Shown one piece after another: positions 59,388 to 64,000 of a DNA stretch of 64,000 bases (positions are counted from its first letter, which is position 1; every line of letters starts with the position of its first letter). The notes beneath the pieces are model-generated. The model saw nothing but the letters and a program-made list of their open reading frames with translations. It had not been told where the DNA came from and did no database searches. The stretch is from Ramlibacter ginsenosidimutans. GTDB lineage: Bacteria > Pseudomonadota > Gammaproteobacteria > Burkholderiales > Burkholderiaceae_C. A program made the translations under genes and the position numbers. The DNA lies in the NCBI RefSeq assembly GCF_016654015.1, contig NZ_JAEPWM010000008.1, positions 124,001 through 188,000 on the forward strand, given 5' to 3'.

Positions 59388-59573
59388 GCCGCCTGCCGCG
59401 ACGATGAACAGTCGGGCCCCTGCGGGGAAGAAGACGGGCCGCCGCGACGGGCGCTCGTAGGCTGGCGGTGAGCACCGCGAACCCCAGCGATCCAGCGTAG
59501 CGCAGCGAGCTGGGGTTCGCCTGCGGCTCACCACCAGCCTACGGTCTTCGCTTCAACCGCCGCAACACTGTGC
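59388..59573. repeat. Composite dispersed repeat, copy B
   Basis: Second copy of the element at 30256-30424: CGCCTGCCGCGACGATG, ACAGTCGGGCCCCTGCG, then a long hairpin CGTAGGCTGGCGGTGAGC ... GGCTCACCACCAGCCTACG around the loop GATCCAGCGTAGCGCAGC, then CAACCGCCGCAACACTGTGC. It lacks the nested inverted repeat that precedes copy A and has a longer insert between the second block and the hairpin. Confidence 0.85.
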
Positions 59574-59630
59574 CTGGTCCCCGCCAGGGGGCGGGACCGA
59601 CAGTGCTACCCGCTGGGCAAACCCGGACAG

Positions 59631-59736
59631 CCGGACGCAGAGGTCGCAAAAGATCGAAAGGACGCAGAAGGACTTCCAACTTCTTATGGAAATCCTTTTG
59701 CGTCCTCTGCGAAACCTTTGCGTCCTCTGCGTCCGG
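59631..59736. repeat. Inverted CGCAGAGG repeat pair
   Basis: CCGGACGCAGAGG at the left is matched by CCTCTGCGTCCGG at the right, with inner copies GGACGCAGAAGG and CCTTTTGCGTCCTCTGCG. It forms a long hairpin near the stop codon of the minus-strand phosphatase gene. Same family as 5518-5613. Confidence 0.8.
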
Positions 59737-59768
59737 TTGTTGGGTTTTTCGACTGTTCTCCCGGCCCC

Positions 59769-60245
59769 CTAGAACCAGTGCACCAGTCCCGACTGCTGCG
59801 CGTTCTGCGGGTTGGAGCCGGCGGCGCGCACGCGCTGTAGCGCCTCCTGCTCGTCGACGCCCAGCGCCTTCAGCAGGCACGCTGCCGCACTGCCAGTGCG
59901 GCCCAGGCCGGCGGCGCAGTGCAGCAGCACGCGCTCGCCGCCGCGCACCGACTGCGCGATGCCGGCGATGTCGCGGCGGAAGGCCGCCGGGTCGTCCGGC
60001 AGGCCGAAGTTGCGCATCGGCACCAGCATCCAGCGAAACGGCAGCCGTTCGCGCGCCAGCGCCGCGTGGTACTCCGGCGAGAGTTCCGCGAGCTCTTCCC
60101 GCGGCGCGAGGCAGACCACGATGGCGATGCCCGCGGCGCGCGCTTCGCTCTCGAACGCGCTCCAGGATTCGAAGCGGCCCGGCATGGACCCGAGCCACAC
60201 CTGGCCCGCGAGTCCGGGCGGCAAGGGCAGGTTGCGCAACGACAT
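59769..60245 (-). CDS. Dual-specificity / tyrosine phosphatase-like protein
   Basis: A 158-residue protein with the cysteine-phosphatase signature HCxxGxGRT at its expected place (HCAAGLGRTGS, C110 and R116). An upstream acidic residue in RNFGLPDDPAAF may be the general acid. It is the size of small dual-specificity phosphatases that act on phospho-Tyr/Ser/Thr or on phosphoinositides and RNA. No kinase lies nearby. It follows the cytochrome c genes by 15 bp on the same strand and may be co-transcribed with them. Confidence 0.9.
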   Translation of the reverse strand: MSLRNLPLPPGLAGQVWLGSMPGRFESWSAFESEARAAGIAIVVCLAPREELAELSPEYHAALARERLPFRWMLVPMRNFGLPDDPAAFRRDIAGIAQSVRGGERVLLHCAAGLGRTGSAAACLLKALGVDEQEALQRVRAAGSNPQNAQQSGLVHWF

Positions 60246-60260
60246 GCCTAAATTGTGGCG

Positions 60261-61547
60261 CTACTCGCGCGTGGTCGTGCGCTGCTGGGTCACGTCCAGT
60301 TCCGTCACCGGGGGCGCCTTGTTGCCCCACGAGGAGCGCAGGTAGGTGAGGACCGCGGCGACGTCGGCGTCGGAGAACTGCAGCGCGAAGGGCGGCATGC
60401 CGAAGGGGCGCGGCTGTCCGGCCGTCGCGGGCGGGAACCCGCCGCGCAGCACGACCTGCACGAGGTTCGCGGTCACGGGAAGCGTGATCACGCGATTGCC
60501 CGCCAGTGTCGGGTACGCGCCGGGCACGCCCTGGCCATTGTCGCCATGGCAACTGGCGCAATGGTCCGCATAGAGCTTGCCACCGCGTTCCAGCACGCTG
60601 GCCCCGGGGCGCGGCACCTCGCGCGGATCGGTATCGGTGGGGACCTGCGGCAGGCTCTTGAGGTAGGTCGCCATCGCGCGGACGTCTGCCGGCTCGAGGT
60701 ACTGCGTGCTGTGCAGCACCACTTCGGCCATCGGTCCCAGCACGGCGCCTCGCGGGGCCGCACCGGCCGACAGCAGGCGCGCGATGTCCTCGATCTTCCA
60801 GTCCGCCACGCCCGCCTCGGTGGGCGAGGCGAGCGAAGGCGCGTACCAGTTCTGCATGGGGATCAGGCCGCCGGACAGGTCCATGCTGCTGCGCTGCCCG
60901 CCCAGGACATCGCGCGCGGTGTGGCAGGCGCCGCAATGGCCCAGCCCCTGCACGAGATAGGCGCCGCGGTTCCACTCCGCCGTCTGCGAAGGGTCGTCCT
61001 GCTGCTGTTCGGGGCGGAAGTAGAGCGAGCGCCAGATCGCCAACGACCCCTGCAGGTTGTAGGGCCAGCGTAGCCGGTTCTCGCGGTTCGGCTTGTGCAC
61101 CGGCGGCAGGCTGCGCAGGTAGGCGAACAAGGCGTCGGCGTCGGCGTCCGTCACGCGCGTGAAGTGGGTGTAGGGAAACACGGGGTAGAGCAGGCGCCCG
61201 TCGCGCGAGCGTCCCTCGTGCAAGGCACGGCGGAAGTGCGCAGCCGACCACTTGCCCAGGCCCGTGTCCGCGTCGGGCGTGAGGTTGCTCCCGTACACGG
61301 TGCCGAAAGGCGTTTCCACCGGCCGGCCGCCCGCATACGGCGTGCCGCCCCGCTCGGTGTGGCACAGCATGCAGTTGCCGGCGCGCGCGAGATAGGCGCC
61401 GCGCGCAGCCTCGTCCTGCGAAGGCGGGGTGGTCGGCGCCGCATCGCGGATGCGCGGGCCGCCGAAATTCATCGACCACACGATGGCGCCGAGCGCCAGG
61501 GCCACCAGCGCGAGCAACACGCCGATCACGAGCAGCGCACGCTTCAT
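60261..61547 (-). CDS. Membrane-anchored triheme cytochrome c
   Basis: A 428-residue protein with an N-terminal membrane anchor (MKRALLVIGVLLALVALALG) and three haem-binding CxxCH motifs: C59-M-L-C62-H (NCMLCHTE), GHCGACHTARD near residue 206 and DHCASCHGDNG near residue 343. The layout matches the cytochrome subunit of membrane alcohol, gluconate or similar dehydrogenases, which pass electrons to ubiquinone, but no dehydrogenase subunit is adjacent. The start overlaps the upstream cytochrome stop by ATGA. Confidence 0.92.
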   Translation of the reverse strand: MKRALLVIGVLLALVALALGAIVWSMNFGGPRIRDAAPTTPPSQDEAARGAYLARAGNCMLCHTERGGTPYAGGRPVETPFGTVYGSNLTPDADTGLGKWSAAHFRRALHEGRSRDGRLLYPVFPYTHFTRVTDADADALFAYLRSLPPVHKPNRENRLRWPYNLQGSLAIWRSLYFRPEQQQDDPSQTAEWNRGAYLVQGLGHCGACHTARDVLGGQRSSMDLSGGLIPMQNWYAPSLASPTEAGVADWKIEDIARLLSAGAAPRGAVLGPMAEVVLHSTQYLEPADVRAMATYLKSLPQVPTDTDPREVPRPGASVLERGGKLYADHCASCHGDNGQGVPGAYPTLAGNRVITLPVTANLVQVVLRGGFPPATAGQPRPFGMPPFALQFSDADVAAVLTYLRSSWGNKAPPVTELDVTQQRTTTRE

Positions 61548-62320
61548 CGCGCGCTCCCTGCCCCGGGCGGCAGCAGCACGCCGCAGCGCAGCGGCGGGGC
61601 TGCGGGAGCGGGTGTCGGTGCAGGCGCGGCCTTGCGGCCCTTGCGCCGGTTCGGCGCAGGCGCCACCGGCTCGGCACTCACGGGATGCGTATTCGCCGGC
61701 AGCGCTTCCGAGGACAGGAAGGCGGTAACCGCGGAGAGGTCGTCGGGCGAGAGCCGGCGCACGACTTCCGCCATGCAGTCCGGGGCCACCGAGCGGCGCT
61801 GCCCGGTGCGCCAGGCCCCAAGCTGCGCATTCAGGTAGTCGCGCGGCAGTCCGAGCAGGCCGGGGATGTTGGGCGCGACGCCGGTGAGCGCCGTGCCGTG
61901 GCAGGCTGCGCACGCGGGCAGGCGGCGGTCGGCGTCTCCCTGGTGCGTCAGCGTCCTTCCGCGCTCCAGCACGGCCGCCGGCACGTTCGCGGGCTGCGGG
62001 GGCGGGTAGGGCACGTCGATTGCGGAGAAGTAGTGCGCGATCTCGTCCAGGTACGAGTCGGAGAGCGTCTCGAGCAACCCCGCCATCAGACCGTAGTGGC
62101 GGCGGCCTTCGCGGAAATTAAGCAGCTGGTTGTACAGGTAACCCGCGGGCTTGCCCGCGATGCGCGGATAGTAGCCGTCGGGACCGGCGCGCCCTTCGTG
62201 CCCGTGGCACGCGGTGCAGGCGATGGTCCGCTGCGCCAGCGTGTCCTGGAACACGATGGGTGCCGCACGCGCGGCGGCGGTGCCGCACAGCAGGAGGAAG
62301 GAGAAAAGCAGGCCGCGCAT
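61544..62320 (-). CDS. Periplasmic diheme cytochrome c (c4-like)
   Basis: A 258-residue protein with a signal peptide (MRGLLFSFLLLCGTAAARAA) and two CxxCH haem sites: IACTACHGHEG near residue 35 and LPACAACHGTAL near residue 136. Two similar domains in tandem are typical of cytochrome c4, an electron donor to oxidases. The C-terminus has a Pro/Ala-rich basic tail after NRRKGRKAAPAP. It is coupled to the triheme cytochrome by a 4-bp overlap. The start at 62320 fits the signal peptide. Confidence 0.9.
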   Translation of the reverse strand: MRGLLFSFLLLCGTAAARAAPIVFQDTLAQRTIACTACHGHEGRAGPDGYYPRIAGKPAGYLYNQLLNFREGRRHYGLMAGLLETLSDSYLDEIAHYFSAIDVPYPPPQPANVPAAVLERGRTLTHQGDADRRLPACAACHGTALTGVAPNIPGLLGLPRDYLNAQLGAWRTGQRRSVAPDCMAEVVRRLSPDDLSAVTAFLSSEALPANTHPVSAEPVAPAPNRRKGRKAAPAPTPAPAAPPLRCGVLLPPGAGSAR

Positions 62321-62434
62321 GCCGGCGACTATGCCACCTCGCGTGGGTCGCTTTGGCCGGCGTCGTCCCGCGACGGACACGGCGATGGTTCGCGTCCTAC
62401 AACCTCCGCGGGGCGTGACTCCTAATGTGCGGTC

Positions 62435-62620
62435 ATGAATCTCTACCGACGCTCGAGCCGGCCCAAGCCGCAAGCGGAGACGCCGCGCAACCGCCGCCGC
62501 CCTCCCGAGGGCGAAGGCAGCAACGCGGTCCAGCACCGCCCGGATCCGAAGGCGGAACCCATTCCCGACGGCGAACACAAATACGTGCCTCGCAGCCCGT
62601 ACCGCACGGGCAATTACTGA
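62435..62620 (+). CDS. Possible small basic protein, unknown
   Basis: A 61-residue frame, MNLYRRSSRPKPQAETPRNR at the start and HKYVPRSPYRTGNY at the end, with many Arg and Pro and no hydrophobic core. It lies 114 bp from the divergent cytochrome start and 10 bp before the end of the ferredoxin gene. Disordered small proteins of this kind are often real in Burkholderiales, but the ribosome site is weak (GTGCGGTC) and I recognise no family. It may be a chance frame. Confidence 0.4.
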   Translation: MNLYRRSSRPKPQAETPRNRRRPPEGEGSNAVQHRPDPKAEPIPDGEHKYVPRSPYRTGNY

Positions 62621-62630
62621 GCCGCAGGCT

Positions 62631-62927
62631 CTAGTCCCCCAGCACCACATCCGAATCCGGGTACGCGACGCAGGGCAGCACCCAGCCGCCGGTGGCGCGC
62701 TCTTCGGGCAGCAGGCCCGGCCAGGCGATGCGGTAGTGCACGCGCCCGGCCTGCAGCGGCCGCAGGCAGGCGCGGCAAGTGCCGTTGCGGCAGGAGCTCG
62801 CCAGTGGAATGCCGGCTTCCTGCGCCGCCAGCAGCAGCGGCCGGTCGGCAGGCGCGGTGAAGGCGCGACCCGAGGGCTGCAGCACCGCGTGATACGAAGC
62901 GACGGCGGCCGCGTCCTTTGCGCTCAT
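62631..62927 (-). CDS. Plant-type [2Fe-2S] ferredoxin
   Basis: A 98-residue electron carrier. The cluster ligands follow the plant-type pattern: C46, C51, C54 (SCRNGTCRAC) and C86 (LPCVAYP). It lacks the oxidoreductase domain of larger relatives, so it must work with a separate reductase or oxygenase. The start at 62927 gives MSAKDAAAVASYHAVLQPSG; the frame continues upstream only as antisense of the DUF808 gene, which diverges 34 bp away. No partner oxygenase is in the window. Confidence 0.9.
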   Translation of the reverse strand: MSAKDAAAVASYHAVLQPSGRAFTAPADRPLLLAAQEAGIPLASSCRNGTCRACLRPLQAGRVHYRIAWPGLLPEERATGGWVLPCVAYPDSDVVLGD

Positions 62928-62961
62928 CGCCTGATCATAATGAGGCGCAACGAACTGCCGC

Positions 62962-63882
62962 ATGTCTTCCAGCCTCCTCGCCCTTCTCGACGACATCGCC
63001 AACATCCTCGACGACGTGTCGACCCTGACGCAGGTGGCCGCGCGCAAGACCGCCGGCGTGCTGGGGGATGACCTCGCGCTCAATGCCCAGCAGGTGAGCG
63101 GCGTGCGCGCCGAGCGCGAACTGCCCGTCGTATGGGCGGTGGCCAAGGGGTCGCTGCGCAACAAGGCGATCCTGGTGCCCGCTGCGCTGGTGATCAGCGC
63201 CTTCGCGCCCTGGGGCGTCATGCCGCTGCTGATGGTGGGTGGCGCCTATCTCTGTTTCGAAGCGGCGGAAAAGCTCGCGCATCGCTTCCTGCACACGCCG
63301 CAGGAGGACGAGGCGCACCAGCGCGAACTCCAGCAGGCGCTGGTCGACGAAGCGATCGACCTGCGCGCGCTGGAGAAGGACAAGATCCGCGGCGCCATTC
63401 GTACCGACTTCATCCTGTCCGCGGAAATCATCGTCATCGCGCTGGGGACCGTCGCGGGCCAGGACTTCGTCACGCGCCTGACCGTGCTGGTGGCGGTCGC
63501 GCTTGCGATGACGGTCGGCGTGTACGGCCTGGTCGCGGCCATCGTGAAGCTGGACGACCTGGGACTGCTGCTCTCGCGCCGCAAGGCGGCCTTCGCGCGT
63601 GCCATCGGCGCGGGGCTGCTGCGGGCCGCGCCGGCGCTCATGAAGTTCCTCTCCGTCGCCGGTACGGCCGCCATGTTCCTCGTGGGCGGCGGCATCCTGG
63701 AGCACGGCTGGCCGGCATTGCGCGACGCCTTGGCCGGCCTCACGGGCGAGCTCGGTGCGTGGCGCGTGCCGGCGACGATGGCGCTGAACGCGGCGATCGG
63801 CGTGGTCGCCGGAACGATCCTCGTCGGCGGGTATGTCGGGGCGCGGCGGCTTCGGGGAAAACCCGCGCTGCCCGCGGCCTAG
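62962..63882 (+). CDS. DUF808 (YedI-like) membrane protein
   Basis: A 306-residue inner-membrane protein of the DUF808/YedI family. The N-terminus LLALLDDIANILDDVSTLTQ is the family hallmark, followed by DDLALNAQQVSGVRAERELP and several membrane helices (about residues 70-100, 155-190, 220-245 and 270-295). The C-terminus is basic (ARRLRGKP). The function of the family is unknown. It is divergent from the ferredoxin gene. The ATG at 62962 fits the family start MSSSLLALLDDIANILDDVS. Confidence 0.92.
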   Translation: MSSSLLALLDDIANILDDVSTLTQVAARKTAGVLGDDLALNAQQVSGVRAERELPVVWAVAKGSLRNKAILVPAALVISAFAPWGVMPLLMVGGAYLCFEAAEKLAHRFLHTPQEDEAHQRELQQALVDEAIDLRALEKDKIRGAIRTDFILSAEIIVIALGTVAGQDFVTRLTVLVAVALAMTVGVYGLVAAIVKLDDLGLLLSRRKAAFARAIGAGLLRAAPALMKFLSVAGTAAMFLVGGGILEHGWPALRDALAGLTGELGAWRVPATMALNAAIGVVAGTILVGGYVGARRLRGKPALPAA

Positions 63883-64000
63883 AGCAGGGTCCTACCCAAG
63901 CTCAGGCGTAGGCGCGCTCCTACCTTGCATTGCGTGCACGGCGGACTACGCCGTTGTGCTGCCGGGTTGAACAATGGCTGGCAACGAGAGGGAGTCGCCA
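63883..64000. other. Right edge, no gene recognised
   Basis: I see no gene or terminator in this stretch. It shares CAGGCGTAGGCGCG with the 218-bp imperfect palindrome near 23.58 kb, so it may be the start of another dispersed repeat cut by the window edge. An ATG at 63974 opens a nine-codon frame to the edge that I cannot assign. Confidence 0.4.

Overview
The window is high-GC chromosomal DNA packed with core metabolic genes. Protein sequences and gene order (leuC-leuD-leuB-asd-fimV; sdhCDAB-sdhE-gltA next to mdh and acnB; argF-argD-DUF3579 near rpsT and murJ; hda-HAD-pcnB-folK) point to a betaproteobacterium of the order Burkholderiales. Family Comamonadaceae (Ramlibacter- or Variovorax-like) is my inference. 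I see no rRNA, tRNA, CRISPR array, transposase, phage gene or plasmid module.

Layout. 1-9.97 kb (minus strand): a fimV gene cut by the window edge, then asd, leuB, leuD, leuC and a LysR regulator, then a glyoxalase-fold protein and a WYL regulator. 10-18.3 kb: an MFS transporter diverges from a cytochrome bo3 quinol oxidase operon (cyoABCD), which runs into one reading frame joining SURF1 to a RegB-type redox histidine kinase, followed by its RegA-type response regulator. 18.4-29.9 kb: a TCA-cycle cluster, with sdhC-sdhD-sdhA-sdhB-sdhE-gltA and a GntR regulator on the minus strand and mdh, a CitE-like lyase, a secreted protein and acnB on the plus strand. 29.9-30.6 kb is a gene-free stretch full of inverted repeats. 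30.6-39.3 kb: an SbmA-like transporter, an XRE/MmyB regulator, serC, a SerA-like dehydrogenase, acnA and an FAD monooxygenase. 39.4-44.5 kb: kynB-kynU-kynA (tryptophan to anthranilate), a FetAB-like exporter with a YkgJ protein, and a small SANT-like protein behind a LexA-like box. 44.5-52.1 kb: argD-argF, DUF3579, a Tat-exported sulfatase, rpsT, murJ and a SirB1-like protein. 52.2-59.3 kb: an orphan ParA, an MFS transporter, purM, hda, a HAD phosphatase, pcnB, folK and an orphan atpE. 59.3-64 kb: a repeat-rich gap, a protein phosphatase, two cytochromes c, a ferredoxin and a DUF808 membrane protein.

How it fits together. Citrate synthase, both aconitases, malate and succinate dehydrogenases and a quinol oxidase lie within about 27 kb, so the route from citrate to ubiquinol to oxygen is encoded nearly contiguously. 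Two control layers are visible: the RegB/RegA pair at the end of the oxidase operon, and a GntR/UTRA regulator beside a TCTTATATAAGA palindrome that recurs at 46.8 kb.

The most unusual items are the in-frame SURF1-RegB fusion, an ATP synthase c-subunit gene outside any atp operon, a 276-bp nested inverted-repeat structure after acnB, and several dispersed intergenic hairpin families, one of them a composite element present twice about 29 kb apart. I found no defence system or other clearly new multi-gene system.
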